In this document: in pieces, positions 30,082-38,770 of the stretch
Layout: every line of letters begins with the position of its first letter
Position numbering within the stretch: position 1 is the first letter of the stretch
Position numbers and translations under genes: made by a program
The notes under the pieces: model-generated
Told to the model about the DNA's origin: nothing
What the model saw: only the letters and a program-made list of their open reading frames with translations
Database searches by the model: none
DNA from: Variovorax guangxiensis
GTDB taxonomy: Bacteria; Pseudomonadota; Gammaproteobacteria; Burkholderiales; Burkholderiaceae_C
DNA length: 64,000 nt
NCBI RefSeq assembly: GCF_003952165.1
Contig: NZ_RXFT01000021.1
Location: forward strand, 46,432 to 110,431
Direction: 5' to 3'

Positions 30082-30168
30082 GCGCCGGCCGCGATGCGGT
30101 TTCACACTGCATCCCGTGGCAACGACGAATGTCCGCCGCCCACACCAGTCAGCAAAGGGACTCGCATC

Positions 30169-30558
30169 ATGAACACCAAGCAACGCATCGCCGCTCTCTC
30201 CGCCATCGCATTCGCCATGCTCGGCGCAGCGGGCGCGGTCCACGCCGAAACCTATGAAGGCGTGCATCCGATCACCTCGTCCGTCAGCCGTGCAGACGTA
30301 CGTGCCGAAGCCGTGGCTGCCGCGCGCGCCGACAACCCCTACGCCGATGGCGCCAGCGCCGGTCCCGCTCCGGTGATCGCCTCGTCGGCCAGCCGCGCCG
30401 CTGTGCGCGCCGAAGCTGTCGCCGCCGCGCACAACGACAACCCGTACGCCGAAGCCGCTTCGTCGGGCGTGGCCCCGATGGTGGCCAGCACGGTCGACCG
30501 TGCCACCGTGCGTGCGGCAGCACGCGCTGCAGCCCGCGGCGACGCACTGCCGCTCTGA
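30169..30558 (+). CDS. Small secreted Ala-rich repeat protein
   Basis: 129 residues with a Sec signal peptide ending AGAVHA near residue 25. The mature part is three imperfect repeats of about 35 residues, each with a core like SRADVRAEAVAAA followed by DNPYADGAS. No enzymatic motif is seen. It is followed at 31 bp by a related gene and preceded by a Crp-like palindrome. Family known in Variovorax-like genomes only as hypothetical, as far as I recall. Confidence 0.75.
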   Translation: MNTKQRIAALSAIAFAMLGAAGAVHAETYEGVHPITSSVSRADVRAEAVAAARADNPYADGASAGPAPVIASSASRAAVRAEAVAAAHNDNPYAEAASSGVAPMVASTVDRATVRAAARAAARGDALPL

Positions 30559-30589
30559 TCGGCCCAAATCGCTCGAAAGGAATCCCACA

Positions 30590-30970
30590 ATGAACAACAA
30601 GCAACGCATCGCCGCATCCGCCCTCGCCGCAGCCTTCGCCATGCTGGGCGCCGCCGGCGCGCACGCCGAAGCCTATGAAGGCGTGCAGCCCCTGACCTCC
30701 TCCGCCAGCCGCACCGATGTGAAGGCCGAAGCCGTGGCCGCGGCGCGCGAAGGCAACCCCTATTCGGACACCGTCGCCGAAGGCGCCGTGGCCTTCAAGT
30801 CCACGCTCGACCGCAGCACCGTGCGCGAGCAGGCCGTGGCCGCCGCCAACAACCCGCTGCAAAGCCTGGACCGCCGCGCCTTCTACCGCGACGAAGTGCC
30901 CGCCGCCTACAAGAAGCCCAGCGTCTCGTTCACGCAGCAGGCTGGCCTGCCGGCCACGGCACGCCCCTGA
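30590..30970 (+). CDS. Small secreted Ala-rich repeat protein, paralogue
   Basis: 126 residues. The signal peptide and first repeat (SASRTDVKAEAVAAAREGNPYSD) closely resemble the upstream gene at 30169-30558. The C-terminal half differs: AFYRDEVPAAYKKPSVSFTQQAGL. GAAAGGAAT before ATG 30590 is a good ribosome site. Probably co-transcribed with its neighbour and arisen by tandem duplication. Function unknown. Confidence 0.75.
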   Translation: MNNKQRIAASALAAAFAMLGAAGAHAEAYEGVQPLTSSASRTDVKAEAVAAAREGNPYSDTVAEGAVAFKSTLDRSTVREQAVAAANNPLQSLDRRAFYRDEVPAAYKKPSVSFTQQAGLPATARP

Positions 30971-30985
30971 CGCACTGGCATTGCC

Positions 30986-32050
30986 TCAGGGCCGCACGCC
31001 TTCCCAGGCGTTCTGCAGCAGCGCGCGGATCGCCGCGCGCTCCAGCGGACGCGGGTTGGGATACTGGTTCTTGAGCGCGTGCTCGCAGGCCAGGTCCAGA
31101 TCGGCTTCCTTCATGCCGATGTCGCGCAATGCGACCGGCGCGCCGTTGTCGCGCGCCAGGTCGTACACGGCCTGCGCGGCGCCACCGCTTCCCCCAAGTG
31201 CCTTCGCGATCTTCGCCATGGCTTCGGGCGCAGCCCCGGCGTTGTAGGCCAGCGCGTGCGGCAGCACGATGGTGTGGGTCTCGGCATGCGGCAGGTTGAA
31301 GCTGCCGCCCAGCGTGTGGCACAGCTTGTGGTGCAACGCCATGCCCACATTGCCCAGCACCGTGCCGCACAGCCATGCGCCGTAGAGCGCGTCGCCGCGG
31401 GCGGCCGGGTCCTTCGGCGTGGCGCGGATGGCCGGCAGCGCGCGGCCCAGCGCGGCGATGCCTTCCTGCGCCATCAGGTCCATGATCGGGTTCGAATCGA
31501 CCGCATAGAGCCCCTCGGCCGCATGCGCGATGGCGTTGATGCCGCTGGTCACGCTCATGCCCACGGGAAGGCCGAGCGACAGCTCGGGGTCGTAGATCAC
31601 GGTGCGGGGCAGCACGCGGAAGTCCTTGCCGGTCTTCTTCATGCCGGCTTCGGTGATGCCGTAGATCGGCGTCATCTCGGAGCCCGCGTAGGTCGTCGGA
31701 ATCGCCAGGATCGGCAGGCCCGAGTCGAGCGCGATCGCCTTGCCCAGGCCGGTGGTGGAGCCGCCGCCGATGGCCACGGCGCAATCGGCGCCGAGCCTGG
31801 TGGCCACTTCCCTCGCCTCGCGCGCGGTCTCGATAGGCACATGCATCACGGCGCGGTCGAACACGCCGGCCGCATGGGCGCCGAGCATGTCGGCCACGCG
31901 CTCGGCCTGCGGGCGCTGCTCGGGCGTGGAAAGCACCAGTGCCCGGCGCGCGCCCAGCGCATCGATTTCGCGGGCCAGGTGCTGCAGCGAGCCGGCGCCG
32001 AAAACCACCCGCTGGGGGGCGCTGGTGTAGATGAACGAGGGTGTGGTCAT
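30986..32050 (-). CDS. Maleylacetate reductase
   Basis: 354-residue member of the iron-containing alcohol dehydrogenase superfamily. The NAD(P)H site AIGGGSTTGLGKAIA, PTTYAGSEMTPIYGIT and the HHKLCHTLGGSFNLPHAETH region are those of maleylacetate reductases. It reduces maleylacetate to 3-oxoadipate, which pcaIJ at 56316-57667 can take up. It closes the minus-strand operon that begins at 37184. The N-terminal extension to 32122 has no support. Confidence 0.88.
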   Translation of the reverse strand: MTTPSFIYTSAPQRVVFGAGSLQHLAREIDALGARRALVLSTPEQRPQAERVADMLGAHAAGVFDRAVMHVPIETAREAREVATRLGADCAVAIGGGSTTGLGKAIALDSGLPILAIPTTYAGSEMTPIYGITEAGMKKTGKDFRVLPRTVIYDPELSLGLPVGMSVTSGINAIAHAAEGLYAVDSNPIMDLMAQEGIAALGRALPAIRATPKDPAARGDALYGAWLCGTVLGNVGMALHHKLCHTLGGSFNLPHAETHTIVLPHALAYNAGAAPEAMAKIAKALGGSGGAAQAVYDLARDNGAPVALRDIGMKEADLDLACEHALKNQYPNPRPLERAAIRALLQNAWEGVRP

Positions 32051-32176
32051 GGCTTTGGCCTGTGTCTCGGGTCTTTGCTCGAACGGATCTGTCTGCCGCC
32101 CGGCTCGCGCCGGGACATCCACGATACGCCGGCTCGCCCCTCGCTCAATGGCGGAAAACGGAAAGGAGTTTTCCGC

Positions 32177-32599
32177 TCACCCCCTGGAGCCGGCCCCGCG
32201 CTCGACCGTGGAGACGTAGGCGATGAGCACCAGGAAGCCGCCGACCATTGCCACGTTCTTCAGGAAGTTGTTGAGCTGGCCGGCGAACTGGGCCGCGTCG
32301 GCCGCCCAGAAGGCATGCGCGGCGAAGGCCGTGGCCAGCGTGAAGAGCGCCAGCGCCGAGGCCACCCATCGCACCTGCCAGCCCGCGATCAGCAGCAGCC
32401 CGCCACCCACTTCGAGCGCGATGGTCAGCGGCAGCACCACGTCGGCCAGCGGAATGCCGAGCTTGCCGAAGTAGCCCAGCGTGGCGCCGTAGGTGAGCAG
32501 CTTGCGCACGCCCGCGACCAGGAAGATCACCGCCATCAGCACGCGCGCCGCAAGGACCAGGCCGCTGCGGGCCTGGGCGCTGTTCATCGTTTTCGTCAT
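32177..32599 (-). CDS. DoxX-family membrane protein
   Basis: 140 residues, four hydrophobic helices (LVLAARVLMAVIFLVAGVRKLL; ALEVGGGLLLIAGW). CGGAG 8 bases before ATG 32599 fixes the start, which overlaps the MFS stop (ATGA), so the two are coupled. Its role in the dihydroxybenzoate operon is unknown; DoxX proteins recur in aromatic operons. Confidence 0.82.
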   Translation of the reverse strand: MTKTMNSAQARSGLVLAARVLMAVIFLVAGVRKLLTYGATLGYFGKLGIPLADVVLPLTIALEVGGGLLLIAGWQVRWVASALALFTLATAFAAHAFWAADAAQFAGQLNNFLKNVAMVGGFLVLIAYVSTVERGAGSRG

Positions 32600-33993
32600 T
32601 TCGTTGCTCCGGAAGATGCCTGGCGCGCGGTGGCGCCGGTGAATTTCAATCGCCCCATGCACAGCACCATGGCGCAGGACAGCAGCGCCGGCACGGCCGC
32701 CGCGAAGAAGAGCGCGCTGTTGGTCCAGTGCAGCCCGATGAGCCAGCCCGCCAGCACCGGCCCCACGATGGAGCCAGCCCGGCCGATGCCCAGGCTCCAG
32801 CCCATGCCCGTGGCGCGCACCGTCGTCGGGTAGACGCCCGAAGCCAGCGCGATGAGCGCCGGCTGCGCGCCGACCACGCAGAAGCCGCTGACCGCAACCA
32901 CCGCGAGCAACAGCAGCAAGGGCAGCGCCGGCTGGCCGATGACCGCGATGGCCACCGCCGCCACCGCGAACACCGGCACCAGCACGCGGTAGAAGCCCAC
33001 GCGGTCGATCAGCGGCCCCATCGCCACCGTGCCGACCACGCCGCCCACCTGCAGCAACGTGCCCACCAGCACGGCGGTGCTCGCGCTGTAGCCTGCTCCG
33101 GCCGCGATGGTGGGCAGCCAGTTCGCCAGGAAGAACAGGTTGAGCAGGTTCATGAAGTTGATGCCCCACAGCAGCAGCGTGGCCGGCCCGCGTCCGGCGC
33201 GGAACAGCTCGACCACCGGCGCGCCGTCCTGCTTCGCCTCGTGCACCACGTAGCGCGTGCCGGGCCCGGCGGGCACGCCGGGCGCGATGCGGCCCAGCCA
33301 CTGCTGCACGCGGTCGAGCTTGCGCCCGCGCAGCACCAGGAACTGCATCGACTCGGGCATGTAGCGCCACATGAGCGCGGCGATCAGCAACGGCATCACG
33401 CCGCCGAAGACGAACACCGACTGCCAGCCGCCCCAGGGGATGAGCACCGCCGAAATCAACCCGCCCAGCACCGCGCCGCCGGTGAAGCCGCAGGACACCC
33501 ACATCATCAGCGTGACGCGCCTGCGCTGCGGGCTGTACTCGCTGGCCAGCGCGCTCGCGTTGGCCATGATGCCGCCCAGCCCGATGCCGGTGATGAAGCG
33601 CATGGCGAGCAGCTGGTCGAGCGTGTGCGCGAAGGCCGTGGCCAGCATGCACAGCGCGAAGAACACCGTGGCGCCCAGCAGCACCGGGCGCCGGCCGATG
33701 CGGTCCGCGCAGACGCTCAGCACCAGCGAGCCGACCAGCATGCCGAGCAGGCCGGCGCCGAACACCGGGCCCAGCGCGGCCTTCTCGATGCCCCAGGCCT
33801 GCACGATGGCGGGCGCGACGAAGCCCATGGCCTGCACATCGAAGCCGTCCATGACGACCGCGCAGCCGACCAGCAGAAGAATCCATTTCTGGAAGGCGCT
33901 GACGGGGTGGCTGTCGATCAGGGCCGGTATGTCGATCGTCGCAGCGGCCGCGCCGCCGCCGCCCGCCTCGATGGATGCCGAGTCGATCTTCAC
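32596..33993 (-). CDS. MFS aromatic acid/H+ symporter (AAHS type)
   Basis: 465-residue, 12-helix carrier. Family motifs include MDGFDVQAMGFVAPAI in helix 1 and ADRIGRRPVLLGATVFF in the loop after helix 2, as in PcaK/BenK-type importers. The start is GTG at 33993, because it overlaps the hydroxylase stop as GTGA; longer in-frame starts would lie deep in the upstream gene. It likely imports 2,6-dihydroxybenzoate or a similar acid. Confidence 0.87.
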   Translation of the reverse strand: MKIDSASIEAGGGGAAAATIDIPALIDSHPVSAFQKWILLLVGCAVVMDGFDVQAMGFVAPAIVQAWGIEKAALGPVFGAGLLGMLVGSLVLSVCADRIGRRPVLLGATVFFALCMLATAFAHTLDQLLAMRFITGIGLGGIMANASALASEYSPQRRRVTLMMWVSCGFTGGAVLGGLISAVLIPWGGWQSVFVFGGVMPLLIAALMWRYMPESMQFLVLRGRKLDRVQQWLGRIAPGVPAGPGTRYVVHEAKQDGAPVVELFRAGRGPATLLLWGINFMNLLNLFFLANWLPTIAAGAGYSASTAVLVGTLLQVGGVVGTVAMGPLIDRVGFYRVLVPVFAVAAVAIAVIGQPALPLLLLLAVVAVSGFCVVGAQPALIALASGVYPTTVRATGMGWSLGIGRAGSIVGPVLAGWLIGLHWTNSALFFAAAVPALLSCAMVLCMGRLKFTGATARQASSGATK

Positions 33994-35210
33994 GCGCCAG
34001 CCCCGTCGCTGTCGGCGAGGCAGCTCGCGGCGGTCCATCCGTAGAGCCATTCGAGCGCGTCGTAGAAGCGCTCCTGCGGCCTGCCGGTCCACATGCTGTT
34101 GCGCACCAGCCGCTCCACGCCCTTGGCGTGGTAGATGCGGCCCATCTCCCGCGCCGACAGCACCACCCGCGCGGTGCGGGCGACGCGGGATCGCTCGTAC
34201 AGCGCGAGCGCTCGTGTCCAGTCACCGCCTTCGCGCCGCAGGGCCAGGCCCAGCGTCACCGCGTCCTCGCAGGCCATGCACGCGCCCTGGGCCAGGTACT
34301 GCACCATCGGGTGTGCCGCATCGCCCAGCAGCGTGGCGCGTCCGAAGGTCCATTGCTCGATGGGGTCGCGGTCGGCCGTGGAGTAGCGCTTCCAGGCCTT
34401 CGGAATGCGCAGCAGTTGCTGCACCTGCTCGCAGGTCGAGCGGAAGTAGCGCTGCACTTCGGCCGGGTCGCCGTCCATCGAGCCCCATTCTTCCGGCTGG
34501 TCGCTGTGGAAGGTGACGGCGATGTTGAACTTGTCGCCGCCCTTCAGCGGGTAATGCACCAGATGGCAGTTGGGGCCGACCCAGATGCAGGGCGCTGTGA
34601 AGCGCAGCGCTTCGGGAAAGTCAGCCGTGTCGACCACAGCGCGGAACACCACATGGCCCGAGACGCGGATGCTGTCGCCCACGTACTGCTGGCGCACCGC
34701 CGAGCGCACGCCGTCGCAGCCGATCACGGCCTGGCCCTCGTGGCGGCCGCCCTGGGCATCGATGAGCGTCACGCCGCCTTCGTCCTGCTCGATGTGCACG
34801 ACCTTGGTCGAGGTGAGGAACTCGATGCCCTCAGTGGTCGCCTTCACGCCTTCGAGCAATGCGCCGTGGATGTCGGCACGGTGGATCACCGCATAGGGGT
34901 TGCCGAAGCGCTCGCGGAAGCGCTCCGACAGCGAGATGCCCGCCACGCGCTTCGCGTCGATGGCGTCGAACATCACCATCTCTTCGGTGTAGACCGCCTT
35001 GGCGCGCAGGTTCGCGCCAACGCCCAGCGCATCGCAGGCCGCGAAGGCATTGGGGCTGAGCTGGATGCCCGCGCCGATCTCGCCGATCTGGCCGGCCTGC
35101 TCGATCACCTTCACGCGGTAGCCCTCGCGCACCAGCGCCAGCGCCGCGGCGAGCCCGCCGATGCCGCCGCCGGACACGAGCACGGGGCGGTTGTCTTTGT
35201 GCCGGCTCAT
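33990..35210 (-). CDS. FAD-dependent aromatic hydroxylase (resorcinol or 3-hydroxybenzoate type)
   Basis: 406-residue class A flavin monooxygenase. FAD motif GGGIGGLAAALAL is near residue 15, GIGAGIQLSPNA near 47, and the GD motif LLGDAAHPMVQYLAQGAC near 300. Sequence style is that of 3-hydroxybenzoate 6-hydroxylases and salicylate hydroxylases. Next to a gamma-resorcylate decarboxylase and maleylacetate reductase, the best guess is para-hydroxylation of resorcinol to hydroxyquinol. Acting on 3-hydroxybenzoate is the alternative. Confidence 0.82.
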   Translation of the reverse strand: MSRHKDNRPVLVSGGGIGGLAAALALVREGYRVKVIEQAGQIGEIGAGIQLSPNAFAACDALGVGANLRAKAVYTEEMVMFDAIDAKRVAGISLSERFRERFGNPYAVIHRADIHGALLEGVKATTEGIEFLTSTKVVHIEQDEGGVTLIDAQGGRHEGQAVIGCDGVRSAVRQQYVGDSIRVSGHVVFRAVVDTADFPEALRFTAPCIWVGPNCHLVHYPLKGGDKFNIAVTFHSDQPEEWGSMDGDPAEVQRYFRSTCEQVQQLLRIPKAWKRYSTADRDPIEQWTFGRATLLGDAAHPMVQYLAQGACMACEDAVTLGLALRREGGDWTRALALYERSRVARTARVVLSAREMGRIYHAKGVERLVRNSMWTGRPQERFYDALEWLYGWTAASCLADSDGAGA

Positions 35211-35211
35211 G

Positions 35212-36183
35212 TCACTTCAGCCCGAAGAGCTTGACCGCGTTGTCGCGGCCGATCTTGCGGCGGTCGTTCTCGCTGATCTCGCACCTGTCGAACCAGCGCG
35301 CCGCGTCCTCGTGCTTCTCGAACGGGTAGTCGACCGAATACATGATGCGGTCCGCGCCCACCTCGAGCATGGTCGACAGCAGCGTGGGCGTGCGGAAGTT
35401 GCCGCTGGTCGTGATGTGGACGTTGCTTCGCAGGTAGTCGCCGATCTCCCTGTCGCAGGGCATGCCGCGGCGGCCCTTGCGCAGGATGTGGTCCACGCGC
35501 CAGATGTTGAACGGGATGCCTTCGCCGAAGTGGCCGAGGATCATCTGCAAATCAGGATGGCGGTCGAAGAGGCCGCTCGAGAGCAGTCGCAGCGCGTGAA
35601 TGCCGGTTTCCACCGCGAAGGCCCAGGTCGGACCGGTGAGCCAGTGCGCGCCTTCGTAGATGGGCTCGCGGCCGAGCAGCGGATCGCGTGGGTGCATGTA
35701 GAAGGGCTTCTTCAGCGCCGCGGCCACGGCCCAGAAATCGGCGAAGCGCGGATCGTCGTAGTAGACGACGGTGTTCTCGTCTCCCACCTGCGAGAAGCCG
35801 TTGACCAGGAAGCCGTGAAAGCCTAGCTGCGTGACGCAGCGTTCCAACTCGCGCGCGGCAGCCTGCGGGTCCTGCATGGGCAGCGCGGCGAAACCGCCGA
35901 AGCGCGTCGGGTGGCGGGCGATCTGCTCGGCAAGCACGTCGTTGGCGCGGCGGGCCACGTCGATGGCGCGCTGTGCGTCGGGAATGCCCTGCACCGCCGG
36001 CGAGTTGAGCGAGAGGATGGACAGCTCGGTGCCCCACTCGTCCATCTGCTCGATGCGCTGCTGCTCGAAATCGAGCAGGTTGCTCTTTAGCGTCTGCCAC
36101 ACCTCTGGGCGGGCGTAGACCTGCGAGTCGCCGATGGTCAGGTCGATCGCGAAATGCTCTTCGAGCGCAATCTTGTTCTTCAT
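35212..36183 (-). CDS. Gamma-resorcylate (2,6-dihydroxybenzoate) decarboxylase
   Basis: 323-residue amidohydrolase-2 enzyme closely resembling the Rhizobium gamma-resorcylate decarboxylase as I recall it. Shared features include ALEEHFAI (Glu8, His10), YMHPRDPL (His164), LGHFGEG (His218), HITTSGNFRTPTLL and YSVDYPFE (Asp285). It would decarboxylate 2,6-dihydroxybenzoate to resorcinol with a divalent metal. A 2,3-dihydroxybenzoate decarboxylase is the near alternative. Confidence 0.85.
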   Translation of the reverse strand: MKNKIALEEHFAIDLTIGDSQVYARPEVWQTLKSNLLDFEQQRIEQMDEWGTELSILSLNSPAVQGIPDAQRAIDVARRANDVLAEQIARHPTRFGGFAALPMQDPQAAARELERCVTQLGFHGFLVNGFSQVGDENTVVYYDDPRFADFWAVAAALKKPFYMHPRDPLLGREPIYEGAHWLTGPTWAFAVETGIHALRLLSSGLFDRHPDLQMILGHFGEGIPFNIWRVDHILRKGRRGMPCDREIGDYLRSNVHITTSGNFRTPTLLSTMLEVGADRIMYSVDYPFEKHEDAARWFDRCEISENDRRKIGRDNAVKLFGLK

Positions 36184-36191
36184 TGGGGAAA

Positions 36192-37184
36192 TCACTCCGG
36201 TTTGATGTTGAGCTTGTCCAGCACGTCCTGCCAGGTCTTGCGGTCCTCGGCGATGTAGCGCGCCAGCTGTTCGGGGGTGCCGGGCCTCGGATAGGTGCCG
36301 AGCTCGCGCGACTTGGCCACCACGTCGGGCAAGAGCAGGGCTTCGTTCATGTCCTTGCTGAGCCTGGCGAGCACCTGCGGATCGACGCCCTTCTTCGCGA
36401 TGACGGCGAACCAGCCGTGCGCGACGGCGCCGGGCACGGTCTTGCTCGCGAGCGGGAACTGCTCCAGCCCGGCTTCCACGCGGTCGCCCATGCTGGCCAG
36501 CACGCGCATGCGGCCGCCCTGCACGTTGCCGGCGACCACGTTGTAGGTCTCGACCATCATCTGGGTCTGGCCGCCCAGCGTGGCCTGCATGGCCTGCGCA
36601 CCGCCCGGGTAGTGCACTTCGAGGAACTGCGCGCCCGACTGCAGGCCCAGCAGCGCCGACGCGAGGTGCGGCGCCGTGCCGCGTCCGTTGTCGGCCACCT
36701 CGATGCCCTGCGGCCTGGCACGCGCGGCGGCGATGAAGTCGGCCAGTGTCTTGTACGGCGAATTGGCGGGCACCGCGAGCATGAAAGGCGCGACGGCCGC
36801 GAGCGTGACGGGCACGAAGTCGCGGTTGAAGTCGTAGCTCACGCCCCTGATGGTGCTGGGCGCCACCGAGATCGCCGAGCCCTGCACGAAGCCGAAGGTG
36901 TAGCCGTCGGTCGGCGCCGCGAGGATCGCGTTCATGCCGATCACGCCGCTGCCGCCGGGCTTGTTGTCGACGATCACGCCCTGCCCCCACTTCTCGCCGA
37001 GCCTGGCGCCGACGTGGCGGATCAGCACGTCGGGCGCGGAGCCCGCCGGAAACGGCACCACGAAGCGCACGGCCTGCGACGGCCATTTCGCCGCGCCCTG
37101 CGCATGAGCCGGCGGCAGCGCCGACAGCAGGGAAAGTGAAACGGCCCATGCGATGGCACCGCGGCGGGAAGGCGTCCGGCTCAT
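36192..37184 (-). CDS. Bug-type (tripartite tricarboxylate) periplasmic receptor
   Basis: 330 residues. Signal peptide ends PPAHAQ near residue 30. The Bug fold is shown by WPSQAVRFVVPFPAGSAPDVLIR, VDNKPGGSGVIGMNAI and NGRGTAPHLAS. GGAG 7 bases before ATG 37184 favours it over ATG 37190. No TctA/TctB membrane genes are nearby, which is usual for orphan Bug receptors in this lineage. First gene of the MarR-facing operon; ligand probably an aromatic acid. Confidence 0.87.
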   Translation of the reverse strand: MSRTPSRRGAIAWAVSLSLLSALPPAHAQGAAKWPSQAVRFVVPFPAGSAPDVLIRHVGARLGEKWGQGVIVDNKPGGSGVIGMNAILAAPTDGYTFGFVQGSAISVAPSTIRGVSYDFNRDFVPVTLAAVAPFMLAVPANSPYKTLADFIAAARARPQGIEVADNGRGTAPHLASALLGLQSGAQFLEVHYPGGAQAMQATLGGQTQMMVETYNVVAGNVQGGRMRVLASMGDRVEAGLEQFPLASKTVPGAVAHGWFAVIAKKGVDPQVLARLSKDMNEALLLPDVVAKSRELGTYPRPGTPEQLARYIAEDRKTWQDVLDKLNIKPE

Positions 37185-37201
37185 TTTCATCTCCGTATTT
37201 G

Positions 37202-37249
37202 CTTGATTATTCAAGTAATTGCGGCGGACTATATACTTGATTGTTCAAG
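37202..37249. promoter_or_regulatory. Two MarR operator palindromes between divergent promoters
   Basis: CTTGATTATTCAAG at 37202-37215 and CTTGATTGTTCAAG at 37236-37249 differ at one base, each with perfect CTTGA/TCAAG arms and 4-base centres. They lie 34 bases apart in the 74-bp gap between the Bug gene and marR. The second copy is only 9 bp before the marR ATG, so binding should block both directions. Confidence 0.7.
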
Positions 37250-37258
37250 CATGTCTAG

Positions 37259-37708
37259 ATGAAAACCCTCCCCCAAGACCACGACCTCGAGAAGGCCATC
37301 CCCTTCCTCCTCGCACGCGCCGGCGCTCGCATGGGCAACGCCTTCGCGAAGGCGCTCAAGCCCTACGGACTGAGCCTGAGCGAATGGCGTGTTTGCGCCT
37401 CGCTGCAGCACACGCCGCGGCAGACGCTGTCGGAACTGGCCACGCACGCATCGACCGACCTGTCGGCGCTGTCGCGCATCGTCGACCGGCTGGCTTCGCA
37501 TGAACTGGTGGCGCGCGAGAAGTGCGACACCGACAAGCGCGCGGTGCGCATCGCGCTCACCGAGCGCGGCCTTGCGTTGACGCTGGAGCTGATTCCGCTC
37601 GCGCAGCACTACGAGGCTGTTGCGACCTCGGACTTCACTGCAGCCGAAGTGAAGACACTGCGCGCGATGCTGCTGCGCCTGTACGCGAACGCCACGCCGC
37701 TCGCCTGA
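37259..37708 (+). CDS. MarR-family repressor of the dihydroxybenzoate operon
   Basis: 149-residue winged-helix regulator with HTH LSELATHASTDLSALSRIVDRL and wing REKCDTDKRAVRIALTERG. No Shine-Dalgarno sequence precedes the ATG, so translation may be weak or use a very short leader. Divergent position and the paired palindromes point to autoregulation plus control of 37184-30986. Rhizobium gra genes for gamma-resorcylate are also under a MarR-type regulator. Confidence 0.85.
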   Translation: MKTLPQDHDLEKAIPFLLARAGARMGNAFAKALKPYGLSLSEWRVCASLQHTPRQTLSELATHASTDLSALSRIVDRLASHELVAREKCDTDKRAVRIALTERGLALTLELIPLAQHYEAVATSDFTAAEVKTLRAMLLRLYANATPLA

Positions 37709-37709
37709 G

Positions 37710-37725
37710 CGGGTGGCACCCGTTT
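37710..37725 (+). terminator. Weak hairpin after marR
   Basis: CGGG-TGGCA-CCCG followed by TTT just past the marR stop, between convergent marR and rtcA. Short stem and short T-run, so only a possible terminator. Confidence 0.3.
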
Positions 37726-37732
37726 GCCTGCG

Positions 37733-38770
37733 TCAGGCAGGCGAGACCTGCACCGTGCAGGCCTGACGGCTCTCGGCGATCGCGAAGCGCACCGGCAGGA
37801 AGCGCTCGATCACCGCGCAGTTGGTACGCGTGTGCTCCGTCACCTCGCTGCAGGTGAAGGCGCCGGCCTTCCTGCTTTGCCACGCGGCGAGCGCCAGCAG
37901 CAACGCCAGCTGGTCCGCCAGGTGCGGACCGACAGCCGCCTCGCTCTTCTGGAAAGAGCGCAGTTCCTTCACCAGCCCATGCGCGACCTGCTCTGCACTC
38001 AGCGACTTCTCGCCGAAGGCGGTGAACACCTCCGTCAAATGCTCGTAGGCCAGCGTGGCCAGCAGCGCGTTGCCCGGGCCTTCGTTCTGGCGCACCGAGC
38101 CGAAGCGCAGTTGCTCGCCCGACCAGCCCATTGCGCCACCCAGCGTGTCGAGCTCGCGCGTCGGCACATGGCGCGGGATGCCCGGTGCCAGGCACTCCGC
38201 ATAGCTAGAGAGATTCGCGCCGCGCGCCATCAGGTCGAAGGGCTGCAGCGCACCAGCCGCAGGCACGATGGCCGCCTCGACCTCGCCGCCGCCGGCCGGA
38301 TAGAAACCGCAGCGGCGCAGCGTCAGCTCCAGGTCGGCGCCGAGCCGGCGCACCAGCGGCGCGAACGCGCGCTCCAGGAAATGGAACGGCGGCGCCATCG
38401 GGTTGTGCGTGCCGCCGCTCAGATGCACGCGGCTCTGCGCGCCGGCCAGCAGCAGCGGCGGCAGCACGGTCTGCAGCACCAGCATGCAGCTGCCGGCGCC
38501 CGAGATCGCGAAGCGATACTCGCCCGCGCGCACTGTGCCGGGCACGAAACGCAGCGACTGCGAACCGAGCTCGGCGCCATCGACTTCCGCGCCGCTGATC
38601 GCGGCCGCCGCGTTCACGCACGCGAGGTGCTGGCGCATCAGGCCCGGCTTGGCGCGGCCTGCACGGATCTTCTCGATGGACATGGGCTGGCCCGTGACCA
38701 TCGACAGCGCGAGGCTGGTGCGCAGGATCTGGCCGCCGCCCTCGCCTTGGGACCCGTCGAGTTCAACCAT
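37733..38770 (-). CDS. rtcA: RNA 3'-terminal phosphate cyclase RtcA
   Basis: 345 residues, normal length. It converts RNA 3'-phosphate to 2',3'-cyclic phosphate through an adenylylated histidine. DGSQGEGGGQILRTSLALSMVTG at the N-terminus, HLSGGTHNPMAPPFHFLE mid-protein and the nucleophile His313 in TEHTRTN are diagnostic. ATG 38770 overlaps the upstream nucleotidyltransferase by 8 bases. It is the last gene of the RtcR-facing operon, whose ligase RtcB uses cyclic-phosphate ends. Confidence 0.95.
   Translation of the reverse strand: MVELDGSQGEGGGQILRTSLALSMVTGQPMSIEKIRAGRAKPGLMRQHLACVNAAAAISGAEVDGAELGSQSLRFVPGTVRAGEYRFAISGAGSCMLVLQTVLPPLLLAGAQSRVHLSGGTHNPMAPPFHFLERAFAPLVRRLGADLELTLRRCGFYPAGGGEVEAAIVPAAGALQPFDLMARGANLSSYAECLAPGIPRHVPTRELDTLGGAMGWSGEQLRFGSVRQNEGPGNALLATLAYEHLTEVFTAFGEKSLSAEQVAHGLVKELRSFQKSEAAVGPHLADQLALLLALAAWQSRKAGAFTCSEVTEHTRTNCAVIERFLPVRFAIAESRQACTVQVSPA

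Noticed and set aside
30169..30970. One gene broken by a frameshift
   Set aside because: Both halves have their own signal peptide and ribosome site, so they are paralogues, not fragments.
33990..33993. ATG starts further upstream for the MFS carrier
   Set aside because: They lie inside the hydroxylase gene; the GTG at 33993 gives the usual four-base overlap and a normal N-terminus.
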